DNA of 64,000 bases from an alpha proteobacterium AAP38 (GTDB lineage Bacteria > Pseudomonadota > Alphaproteobacteria > Azospirillales > Azospirillaceae): contig LJHR01000003.1 of NCBI GenBank assembly GCA_001296005.1, positions 186,001-250,000 on the forward strand. Reading direction: 5' to 3'. This document shows positions 54,182-61,039 of the stretch, piece after piece. The first letter of the stretch is position 1; every line of letters starts with the position of its first letter. Below the pieces are notes generated by a model. The model did not search any database, was not told the origin of the DNA, and saw nothing but the letters and a program-made list of their open reading frames with translations. The position numbers were made by a program, and so were the translations under genes.

Positions 54182-55046
54182 CCCGTTGGCCGCGTTCACT
54201 CGTCTGCGTCCCCGCCTGTCCCGCATCGCCTATCGCATGCTGGGGTCACAGGCGGAAGCGGACGACATGGTGCAGGAGGCCTGGCTGCGCTGGGCCGGTG
54301 TGGACCATGCCGGGGTGGCGGATGCGGATGCCTATCTGGTCCGGCTGGTCAGCCGGCTGTGCCTGGATCAGATGCGCTCCGCCCGCGCCCGGCATGAAAC
54401 CTATATTGGCCCCTGGCTGCCCGAACCGATCATCGATCCGGATGACAGCCTGGAACAGGGGCAGGAGGTGACGCTTGCCCTGATGCTGGCGCTGGAACGG
54501 CTGTCACCCCTGGAACGGGCCGCCTTCCTGCTGCATGATGTGTTCGGCCAGCCGTTTGAGGCGGTGGCAGCCGCCTTGGACCGCGACGTCGCGGCCTGCC
54601 GGCAGCTGGCCACGCGCGCCCGCACCCATGTCCGCGCGTCGCGCCCGCGTTTTCCCGTGGCCCCGGAACGTGGCCGGGAAATCGCCGCTGTCTTTCTGGC
54701 CGCCAGCCACAATGGCGATCTGTCGGGCCTGCGCGGCCTGCTGGCCGATGATGTGGTACTGTATGCGGATGGCGGCGGCAAGCGCATCGCCGTGATGAAC
54801 CCGGTCAGAACCCAGGACAAGGTATCCCGCTTCTTCGCAGGTCTGGCCGCCAAACACGGCCACGCGCTGCCGCCCGTGCTATGGACGGGCCTGATCGACG
54901 GTCTGCCCGGCTATGTCACCCTGGCATCGGATGGGGAGGTGCAAAGCACCGCCTTTGCCATCGACGATGACCGTATCACCGCCATCTACATCACCCGCAA
55001 CCCGGACAAGCTGCGCCATCTGGTGGGGCTGGCCGGCAACGCCTGA
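54168..55046 (+). CDS. ECF41 (SigJ-like) RNA polymerase sigma factor with C-terminal SnoaL-like domain
   Basis: 292 residues from the GTG at 54168, which follows AAGGG at good spacing; the ORF to 54111 lies inside the previous gene. Sigma region 2 is IAYRMLGSQAEADDMVQEAW and region 4 is LSPLERAAFLLHDVFGQPFE. All three ECF41 hallmarks are present: WLPEP (83-87) in the linker, DGGGK (201-205) and NPDKL (278-282) in the fused SnoaL-like domain, which replaces an anti-sigma factor and both activates and restrains the sigma. Signal unknown. Confidence 0.93.
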   Translation: MPPPDPLAAFTRLRPRLSRIAYRMLGSQAEADDMVQEAWLRWAGVDHAGVADADAYLVRLVSRLCLDQMRSARARHETYIGPWLPEPIIDPDDSLEQGQEVTLALMLALERLSPLERAAFLLHDVFGQPFEAVAAALDRDVAACRQLATRARTHVRASRPRFPVAPERGREIAAVFLAASHNGDLSGLRGLLADDVVLYADGGGKRIAVMNPVRTQDKVSRFFAGLAAKHGHALPPVLWTGLIDGLPGYVTLASDGEVQSTAFAIDDDRITAIYITRNPDKLRHLVGLAGNA

Positions 55047-55050
55047 CGGC

Positions 55051-56019
55051 TCACCGCCACGCGCCGACCAGTTCCACCTCTTCCCCACCCATGCCGCGTT
55101 TGAACGCCGTCACGCCCGGTGCCTCATCGGGCAGGATGCCGCCCAGGTCAAACCAGTCCCGGCCCTGCCGCTTCAGTTCCTGCATGGCGCGCCAGAGCAG
55201 CAGGTTATGCGCCCGCGCCGCGCGGCCCGCCCCGTCGGACCAGCCGATCTGATAGGTTGCCGCCTTACCATGGCCCAGGATCAGGATGCCCGCCACCGGC
55301 ACCCCGTCCTTGACCGCGCGCAGCAGCAGGATGTCGCCATCCTTGTGCATGCCGGTGCGCATGCGGATCACCAGCTTGGGCGACGGCCCGCGATAGCGCT
55401 TGGCCGCCTTGTCCCTCTGGTACTGTTCCAGAAGCCAGGGAAGCTGTGTCTTGCCGTCGCGGTCGATCTCGATGCTCAGGCCCGCGCGTTCGGCCTGGTT
55501 CAACGCATTGCGCCATTTCTGCGCCAGCCGCGCGCGCAGCGCCGCCTCATCCCGGCGCAGATCGACCCACAGGGTGCGGTATCCCGGTGCCTTGTCGCGC
55601 CGGAACCCAGCCCAGCGCATCATGGCGTCTGCCTCTTCGCCGGCCCCCCATTCGGGGACGACGGCGGTCCAGTTCAGGGGTCCGCTGGGATATTCCTTGC
55701 GGATCAGCTTCATGACCATGGCGAAGACGGCGGGCTTGCGCGCCTCTGGCCGCAGCATCGGCCCCCGGTGCAGGCGGGCTACGCGGATCAGCTTGAACAC
55801 CCGCCGCTCGCTCATCACCACCAGACCGATGGGCCGGTCGGACAGTTCGATGATGCCCAGCCGGGGCCGCCAGCCCTCCACCGTCAGCATGGCCTGATTA
55901 TAGCCGAACCCCTGCGTCAGGCTGCTTTGCCCGCAATCGGCCAGCAGACGCGACCATTCCGAAAGACGGCCCACGTCCCAGACGATGCGCAGATTGGGGA
56001 GGCTTTCTTGGTCGGTCAT
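55051..56019 (-). CDS. GNAT/FemAB-like acyltransferase
   Basis: 322 residues from the ATG at 56019 (MTDQESLPNLRIVWDVGRLS). The fold is a FemAB/GNAT type, as in proteins that add amino acids or acyl groups: SSLTQGFGYNQAMLTVEGW near the start, ALRARLAQKWRNALNQAERA mid-protein, the acetyl-CoA-like strand GVPVAGILILGHGKAATYQI and the C-terminal WFDLGGILPDEAPGVTAFKR. The LGGI...GVxxFKxG end is typical of FemAB-like peptidoglycan or lipid acyltransferases. The longer frame to 56202 overlaps epmA. Substrate unknown. Confidence 0.82.
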   Translation of the reverse strand: MTDQESLPNLRIVWDVGRLSEWSRLLADCGQSSLTQGFGYNQAMLTVEGWRPRLGIIELSDRPIGLVVMSERRVFKLIRVARLHRGPMLRPEARKPAVFAMVMKLIRKEYPSGPLNWTAVVPEWGAGEEADAMMRWAGFRRDKAPGYRTLWVDLRRDEAALRARLAQKWRNALNQAERAGLSIEIDRDGKTQLPWLLEQYQRDKAAKRYRGPSPKLVIRMRTGMHKDGDILLLRAVKDGVPVAGILILGHGKAATYQIGWSDGAGRAARAHNLLLWRAMQELKRQGRDWFDLGGILPDEAPGVTAFKRGMGGEEVELVGAWR

Positions 56020-56085
56020 CGGGGATTGCAAGTCGCGGGCGGGAAGGCGAGAGTGCCCGTCTTGCCCGCCCGCTGTCGAGTGATC

Positions 56086-57141
56086 ATGCGCCGCACCGTT
56101 TCGCCCCCCTGGTGGCACCCCGACCATTTCCAGAAAAAACGCCCGCATCTGGCCGTGCGCCAGACCGTGATGCGCACATTGCGCCGCTGGTTTGAGGATC
56201 ACGGGTTTGACGAGGTGGAGACGCCGGCCCTGCAGGTCTCACCGGGGCTGGAGGTGCATTTGATGGCCTTTGCGACCGACCTTATCGGCCCGCACCCGGA
56301 TGATCGCCGCCGCCTCTATCTGCACACCAGCCCCGAATTCACCATGAAAAAGCTGCTGGCGGCGGGTGTAACCCGGCTGTTTCAGCTGTCGCATGTCTAT
56401 CGCAATGGTGAACGGTCGGGCACGCATCACCCGGAATTTGCCATGCTGGAATGGTATCGGGCCGGGGCCGGCTATCGCGACCTGATGGATGATTGTGTGG
56501 CGCTGGTGCGCGCGGCCTGTATGGCTGCGGGCAAGGACAAGCTGCGCTTCCGGGGTATTGAATGCGATCCGTTTGCCGACTGGCGCGTGCTGACGGTCCA
56601 GGATGCCTTCCTGCACTATGCCGGCATCGACCTGCTGGCCACCGCGCCCGATCCCCTACGCCCCGACCGTGACCGTCTGGCGGCGGAGGTGGCGCGCATC
56701 GGCATCCGCGTGGCGGAGACTGACACCTGGGAAGACCTGTTCTTCCGCGTCAGCCTGGACCGGATTGAGCCGCATCTGGGCATGGATGTACCCACTTTCC
56801 TGTCCGACTATCCCGTCTCCATGGCGGCCCTTGCTCGTCCCAAGCCGGATGATCCGCGCGTCGCGGAACGGTTTGAGCTGTATGGCTGCGGCGTGGAACT
56901 GGCCAATGCTTTCGGCGAACTGACCGACCCGGTGCTGCAACGGACGCGGTTCGAGGCGGACATGGCCGAAAAGGAACGGCTCTACGGCGAACGCTACCCG
57001 ATTGATGAGGATTTCCTGGCGGCCCTGCCGATGATGCCCGACAGCGCCGGCATCGCCCTGGGCTTCGACCGTCTGGCCATGATCATCGCAGGCGCCGGCA
57101 GTATCGATGACGTTCTGTGGGCACCGGTGGTGGTGGCGTAG
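56086..57141 (+). CDS. epmA: Elongation factor P--(R)-beta-lysine ligase
   Basis: EpmA (GenX/PoxA/YjeA) is a truncated lysyl-tRNA synthetase paralogue that attaches beta-lysine to EF-P Lys34. It is 351 residues of class II core only: motif 1 region FEDHGFDEVETPALQVSPGL, motif 2 LSHVYRNGERSGTHHPEFAM and motif 3 AGIALGFDRLAMIIAG; there is no anticodon-binding domain. The ATG at 56086 is chosen because the upstream open frame, which runs back to 54913, is a shadow of the acyltransferase. Neither efp nor epmB is in the window. Confidence 0.94.
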   Translation: MRRTVSPPWWHPDHFQKKRPHLAVRQTVMRTLRRWFEDHGFDEVETPALQVSPGLEVHLMAFATDLIGPHPDDRRRLYLHTSPEFTMKKLLAAGVTRLFQLSHVYRNGERSGTHHPEFAMLEWYRAGAGYRDLMDDCVALVRAACMAAGKDKLRFRGIECDPFADWRVLTVQDAFLHYAGIDLLATAPDPLRPDRDRLAAEVARIGIRVAETDTWEDLFFRVSLDRIEPHLGMDVPTFLSDYPVSMAALARPKPDDPRVAERFELYGCGVELANAFGELTDPVLQRTRFEADMAEKERLYGERYPIDEDFLAALPMMPDSAGIALGFDRLAMIIAGAGSIDDVLWAPVVVA

Positions 57142-57147
57142 GGCGGT

Positions 57148-57630
57148 TTACTCTCCGCCTGAATCATCCACAGCTCGTGAGAGGACAACCACTCCGGCCA
57201 CGGCTGCACCGGCCAGCAAACCGCCCGCTAGCCACCAGCCCGGATTGCTCCCTTCGCCGTCATCGGCATTCAGACGGGTGTCGCCCTGCTGGAAGCGCAT
57301 TTCCTGACCCACTGCGCTCAATCGGACATCCGTTGATCCTCGCATATGCAGGCCAACCAGATCCATCTGGCGGGGCGGGGCCAGGCGGGCCTCCGTCGTC
57401 GGCCTCATCCAGCCGAAATCCGGATTCTGCACGCGCAGGCCGGCGGACAGGCCCAACTGTGGCTGCTGCGGCTGTTTGCGATGCGTGCCTAAGGGAATGG
57501 TGACCTTGGCTCCGACGAACAGTCCGGGCTGATTATTGTCTGCCGTGACATCCCGCGCATGGGCAACACCCGCTACGGATACCTGCGCAATCATCAACAG
57601 TCCCGTCAACCGCCCCAGAAGCTTGTTCAT
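57148..57630 (-). CDS. Hypothetical exported protein with a C-terminal membrane helix
   Basis: 160 residues. The signal peptide (LTGLLMIAQVSVAGVAHA) is followed by a short beta-rich region: DNNQPGLFVGAKVTIPLGTH resembles an outer-membrane strand, and LGLSAGLRVQNPDFGW follows. A glycine/alanine-rich helix near the C-terminus, WWLAGGLLAGAAVAGVVVLS, may be a membrane anchor. No family recognised. The AT-rich 5' flank and lower GC suggest foreign origin. It is convergent with epmA, stops 6 bases apart. Confidence 0.6.
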   Translation of the reverse strand: MNKLLGRLTGLLMIAQVSVAGVAHARDVTADNNQPGLFVGAKVTIPLGTHRKQPQQPQLGLSAGLRVQNPDFGWMRPTTEARLAPPRQMDLVGLHMRGSTDVRLSAVGQEMRFQQGDTRLNADDGEGSNPGWWLAGGLLAGAAVAGVVVLSRAVDDSGGE

Positions 57631-57772
57631 TCATTCCCCACTGCATCCGATGCTCATCGTGAAATAGTATACGAGCATTCAAGCAATAGTACATGAACAA
57701 GTATAAGTGTCGCGGTTGCATCCCCACCTTGCGGGTTTCATCTTGGCGATGGCCCGCAAAGCAGGGAAGGGA

Positions 57773-58297
57773 TTAGTTCACAATGCTGACGGCGCGGCGG
57801 TTCTGGGCCCAGACATCGGCGGACGAACCGGCCACGGCGGGGCGTTCCTTGCCGAAGGAGATGACCTGCAACCGGCTGCCATCGATGCCGGCGGCCACCA
57901 GATAGCGGCGCACGCTGTCGGCGCGCTTCTGGCCCAGCGCCAGATTGTACTCACGCGTGCCGCGCTCGTCGCAGTGTCCCTCGATGGTCAGGGTGATGGC
58001 CGGGTTGCCGCGCAGCCATTGTGCCTGCTGGTCCAGGGTGGCCGCCGATTCCGGCGATACTTCGAACTGATCCAGACCGAAGAACACACGGTCGCCGATC
58101 TGCGCCAGCTGCTGCTGCGGCGACAGGTTGGAATTCAGGTTCGACTGTTCGACGCCGGTGGCGGGCGTGCCCGCGCCGGGGAACGGGGTGGTGTAACCGC
58201 CGCCGCTGCTGCTGGCATCCTTGTCGCGGTCGCTGACCGAGGAACAGGCCGCCAGCAGCATCACGGGTGCCAGCAGCAAAAGGTTGGTGCGTTTCAT
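57773..58297 (-). CDS. pal: Peptidoglycan-associated lipoprotein (Pal)
   Basis: 174 residues. The lipoprotein signal ends in LLAACSS (lipobox). The C-terminal OmpA-like domain contains RVFFGLDQFEVSPESAATLD, TIEGHCDERGTREYNLALGQ and RRYLVAAGIDGSRLQVISFG, the standard peptidoglycan- and TolB-binding residues. Pal links the outer membrane to peptidoglycan and to the Tol complex during cell division. Unusually there is no tolB next to it; an isolated copy may be an additional Pal, or the Tol genes lie elsewhere. Confidence 0.93.
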   Translation of the reverse strand: MKRTNLLLLAPVMLLAACSSVSDRDKDASSSGGGYTTPFPGAGTPATGVEQSNLNSNLSPQQQLAQIGDRVFFGLDQFEVSPESAATLDQQAQWLRGNPAITLTIEGHCDERGTREYNLALGQKRADSVRRYLVAAGIDGSRLQVISFGKERPAVAGSSADVWAQNRRAVSIVN

Positions 58298-58464
58298 CTT
58301 GTATCTCTCATTCCCAGATGTTTTCCGCCGGTCGGGAAGACCGGTGGCCCCCCATCATCCAGCCCTGCGATTGCGGCGGGACTTGGACGAAAGCCGGGCC
58401 TGTGTTTGGCATATGGCTGTCGGCGCGAGCAGAGGGCACCATGCCATGGAACCGGGACACCCGA

Positions 58465-58496
58465 GAGCGGTTTTCCGGCAACCCGGAAAGCCGCTC
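58465..58496. other. Hairpin beside structured repeat copy B
   Basis: GAGCGGTTTTCCGG can pair with CCGGAAAGCCGCTC across a 4-base loop (one mismatch/bulge). It abuts copy B of the 76-nt repeat and lies between yqgE and pal. No T-run, so a stabilising or processing role is as likely as termination. Confidence 0.45.
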
Positions 58497-58497
58497 C

Positions 58498-58573
58498 GGC
58501 GGCGACTGCCGCCGCGCCCGCCCATGCGGGCGTAAAGCCAAGCCGCGGACGCGGCGCCGGCGCCTGAGGCAAC
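58498..58573. repeat. 76-nt structured repeat, copy B
   Basis: Same length, start (GGCGGCGACTGCCG) and end pattern (TGAGGCAAC) as copy A at 33076-33151. Its hairpins are GGCGGC-GACT-GCCGCC, CGCCCGC-CCAT-GCGGGCG and GCCGCG-GA-CGCGGC: the middle stems differ from copy A on both strands yet still pair. It starts directly after the yqgE stop and precedes pal. Could be a REP-like palindromic element or an unrecognised RNA. Confidence 0.65.
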
Positions 58574-58576
58574 GCG

Positions 58577-59176
58577 TCAAGCGTGGCCGATATCGGCGGA
58601 CAGCATGGACAGGTTGATGCCCAGGCTGGCCAGGGCGCGTTCCCATTTCCGTTCCTGATCGGTATCGAACAGGATGCGGTTGTCGGCGGGCGCGTGCAGC
58701 CAGCCATTCTGCTGCATCTCCTGATCCAGCTGTCCGGGGCCCCAGCCGGCATAGCCAAGCGCCAGGATGGCATTCTGCGGTCCCTGACCCTCCGCGACCG
58801 CGCGCAGGATATCGACGGTGGCGGTCAGCACCACCCCATCACTGACCTGCACACTGCCTTCGCGGTTATAGTCGGCGCTGTGCAGCACAAAACCGCGTCC
58901 CGATTCGACCGGGCCGCCGAAATGCACCGTCAGTTCGCGGGCCGGCTGCGTCACCTCGATATCCAGCTGGTGCAGCAGGCTGGTGAAGCTGATCCCATCG
59001 AACAGCTTGTTCACCACCAGCCCCATCGCCCCTTCGGCATTATGGACGCAGATATAGATCACGCTTTTCTCAAACCGCGGATCGGGCATCTGCGGCATGG
59101 CGATCAGGAACTGACCGGTCAATGAATTCAGGGGCTTCTTGGACGATGTCGGCATGGGCTGTGGCGTGGCTTTCAT
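58577..59176 (-). CDS. YqgE/AlgH family protein
   Basis: 199 residues (an ATG at 59155 gives 192). The UPF0301 signature is complete: LTGQFLIAMPQMPDPRFEKS, then GAMGLVVNKLFDGISF, VHFGGPVESGRGFVLHSADY and ALGYAGWGPGQLDQEMQQNGW. The family is widespread; AlgH affects alginate and virulence regulation in Pseudomonas, but a biochemical function is not established. It is upstream of pal on the same strand with the structured repeat between them, and divergent from the peroxiredoxin gene. Confidence 0.93.
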   Translation of the reverse strand: MKATPQPMPTSSKKPLNSLTGQFLIAMPQMPDPRFEKSVIYICVHNAEGAMGLVVNKLFDGISFTSLLHQLDIEVTQPARELTVHFGGPVESGRGFVLHSADYNREGSVQVSDGVVLTATVDILRAVAEGQGPQNAILALGYAGWGPGQLDQEMQQNGWLHAPADNRILFDTDQERKWERALASLGINLSMLSADIGHA

Positions 59177-59315
59177 CCTGGCAACCGATCATAGCAGCCC
59201 GTGCCGCCAAGGTGGGCGGTTTTTCTGGAGGTCCCTTTTGCTTGTCGCGGGGCCGGGTGTGGCCTAGAAACGGCACATAGGTTCAATCAACATCCCCTTT
59301 GTGGAGGATATCCAG

Positions 59316-59798
59316 ATGAGCGTGAAGGTTGGCGACCGCATCCCGTCGGTCACCCTGAAGCACCTGACCGAGTCCGGCATGCAGGAGGTCAGCACCGACG
59401 ACCTGTTCAAGGGCAAGAAGGTCGTCCTGTTCTCCGTCCCCGGCGCCTTCACCCCGACCTGCTCGGCCAAGCACCTGCCGGGCTTCGTTGACAATGCCGA
59501 GGCGTTCAAGGCCAAGGGCGTGGAAGACATCGTCTGCATGGCCGTGAACGACCCGTTCGTCATGCAGGCCTGGGGCAAGCAGAACAACGTGGCCGGCAAG
59601 GTCACCATGCTGCCCGATGGCAATGGCTCCCTGACCAAGGCCCTGGGCCTGGAAATGGATGGCACGGCCTATAATCTGGGCCACCGCAGCCAGCGCTTCG
59701 CCCTGGTGGCCGAAGATGGCGTCGTGACCCGCCTGGAAGTGGAAAAGCCCGGCGCCTTTGAGGTGTCGAGCGCCGAGCACATTCTGAAGGTGCTGTGA
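59316..59798 (+). CDS. Peroxiredoxin, Prx5/glutaredoxin-dependent type
   Basis: 160 residues from the ATG at 59316 behind GGAGG (a GTG at 59301 is less likely). The peroxidatic Cys is in SVPGAFTPTCSAKHLPGF, and a second Cys is in EDIVCMAVNDPFVM, the pattern of 1-Cys or atypical Prx5 proteins that reduce alkyl hydroperoxides with glutathione/glutaredoxin. Cytosolic, no signal peptide. A very stable 68-base hairpin begins 6 bases after its stop. Confidence 0.95.
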   Translation: MSVKVGDRIPSVTLKHLTESGMQEVSTDDLFKGKKVVLFSVPGAFTPTCSAKHLPGFVDNAEAFKAKGVEDIVCMAVNDPFVMQAWGKQNNVAGKVTMLPDGNGSLTKALGLEMDGTAYNLGHRSQRFALVAEDGVVTRLEVEKPGAFEVSSAEHILKVL

Positions 59799-59804
59799 TC
59801 GGGA

Positions 59805-59872
59805 AAGGCGGACCGCCCATCCCCCCGTCCCCCGCAAAGGGCGGGCGGGGGAGAGGGCAGGCGGTCCGCCTT
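59805..59872. terminator. Long stable hairpin after the peroxiredoxin gene
   Basis: Perfect 13-bp outer stem AAGGCGGACCGCC (59805-59817) / GGCGGTCCGCCTT (59860-59872), enclosing a second C-rich/G-rich stem around AAA. It is followed by GCCCTTTCC on the plus strand. Convergent genes on both sides suggest a shared bidirectional terminator. Confidence 0.7.
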
Positions 59873-59880
59873 GCCCTTTC

Positions 59881-60198
59881 CTAATCCCGGCGGTGATAGG
59901 CCAGGATAAAACAGCGCAGGGCAGCGGCAAGGCCGACCCCTGCGGCACGGCGGCGGGCCACCTGCTCCACGATGAAGGCGGTCATCACCCCTTCCGTCAG
60001 GGCGATCCCATCCAGCGCCAGCCACAGATCGGGCGGCATCCGCACGGCCCGCATCTCCCCCCCGATCAGGAAAGATCGCTGACGGCGCGGCATCCCGCAT
60101 CCCACCTTGTCCATGGCATGGGCCAGACGCAACCCGTGATCGGCCAGCGGGCCGGCAGGGGCAGTGGGGTGGGCGATGGGGCGGGTCTTCATCGACAT
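59881..60198 (-). CDS. Ribbon-helix-helix domain protein
   Basis: 105 residues from the ATG at 60198 (60192 and GTG 60234 are also possible). The C-terminal ~65 residues match the RHH_4 pattern: RSFLIGGEMRAVRMPPDLWL (the strand with MRAVRMP for DNA contact), ALTEGVMTAFIVEQVARRRA, then GLAAALRCFILAYHRR. Likely a small dimeric DNA-binding protein. It is divergent from a LuxR solo gene across about 95 bases containing a perfect palindrome, so either regulator could act there. Confidence 0.8.
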   Translation of the reverse strand: MSMKTRPIAHPTAPAGPLADHGLRLAHAMDKVGCGMPRRQRSFLIGGEMRAVRMPPDLWLALDGIALTEGVMTAFIVEQVARRRAAGVGLAAALRCFILAYHRRD

Positions 60199-60233
60199 GA
60201 AAATAGTAGGACAGTTTTTGCCTTTGCCCGACA

Positions 60234-60249
60234 CTGTCTGTTCAGACAG
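60234..60249. promoter_or_regulatory. Perfect palindrome, lux-box-like operator between RHH and luxR genes
   Basis: CTGTCTG-TT-CAGACAG, 7-bp arms with a 2-base spacer, about 45 bases before the LuxR start and 36 bases from the RHH start. Size and symmetry fit a lux-type box for a LuxR dimer, or an RHH operator. Its divergent-promoter position supports a regulatory role. Confidence 0.65.
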
Positions 60250-60293
60250 GATGACGGGGTCATATGGCCTTTCCCTCTTTCGTGTGATGCCGG

Positions 60294-61034
60294 ATGCCGA
60301 CCCTGGACGATGCCTTAGGTGCGATAGAGGGAAGCCGCGATCTCGACGGGCTTCATGCCGCGTTCAACGCCCTGTTGTCACGGCTTGGCTTTGCCAGCTT
60401 CTCCTATATCGATATCCGCGAGCTGCGCGCGGGCGACGGCCTGCCCTTCTATCAGACCAGTGTGCGGGCGGATTTCGCCCGCACCTATGAGGATGAGGGC
60501 TTCATCCTGCATGATCCGGTCTTTGCCCGTGCCGCCAGCACCAACACGCCTTTCCTGTGGACCGACCTGCCCGATTTCGCCGCCACGGCACGGGGGACGA
60601 AGCCGCGCCGGGTGCTGGAGGCGGCCTATGATCATGGTTACACCCAGGGCTATGTGCTGCCGGTCCATGCACTGGATGCCGCCGGGCGGCCCGCTTCCTC
60701 CCTGATCTCCATGTACTGGACGGATCGGCCCGACGAACTGGCCGCCGGCACACCGCGCTGGCTGCGGCTGGCGGCGTTGGCCTATCACGAACGCGCCTTG
60801 GCGCTGCGTGGTGTGCGCGATGGCCTGACGCCACCGCCGCCCCTGACGGGACGGGAGCGCGACTGCCTGCTCTGGGCTTGCCGGGGCAAGACCATCGCGG
60901 AGACGGCTATCATCCTGAATATTTCCGACCGCACCGCGAAGTTCCATGTGGAGAACGCGATGCAGAAGCTGGGCGTCCACACCAAACCCCACGCCATCGC
61001 CATGGCGGTCCATCTGGGCCTGATCGCACCGTAG
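60294..61034 (+). CDS. LuxR-family regulator with autoinducer-binding domain (LuxR solo)
   Basis: 246 residues. The N-terminal autoinducer-binding domain has TYEDEGFILHDPVFARAAST (the Tyr and Asp-Pro signature residues) and PFLWTDLP, but the Trp normally 13 residues before the Asp is Phe here. The C-terminal GerE helix-turn-helix is LTGRERDCLLWACRGKTIAE followed by SDRTAKFHVENAMQKLGVHT, with the conserved Glu and Gly. No luxI lies in the window, so it is a solo that may sense exogenous or non-AHL signals. It precedes the convergent recN. Confidence 0.92.
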   Translation: MPTLDDALGAIEGSRDLDGLHAAFNALLSRLGFASFSYIDIRELRAGDGLPFYQTSVRADFARTYEDEGFILHDPVFARAASTNTPFLWTDLPDFAATARGTKPRRVLEAAYDHGYTQGYVLPVHALDAAGRPASSLISMYWTDRPDELAAGTPRWLRLAALAYHERALALRGVRDGLTPPPPLTGRERDCLLWACRGKTIAETAIILNISDRTAKFHVENAMQKLGVHTKPHAIAMAVHLGLIAP

Positions 61035-61039
61035 GCAGT

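Noticed and set aside
54913-56085. Upstream extension of the epmA frame
   Set aside because: Antisense to the FemAB-like gene; EpmA is full-length from the ATG at 56086.
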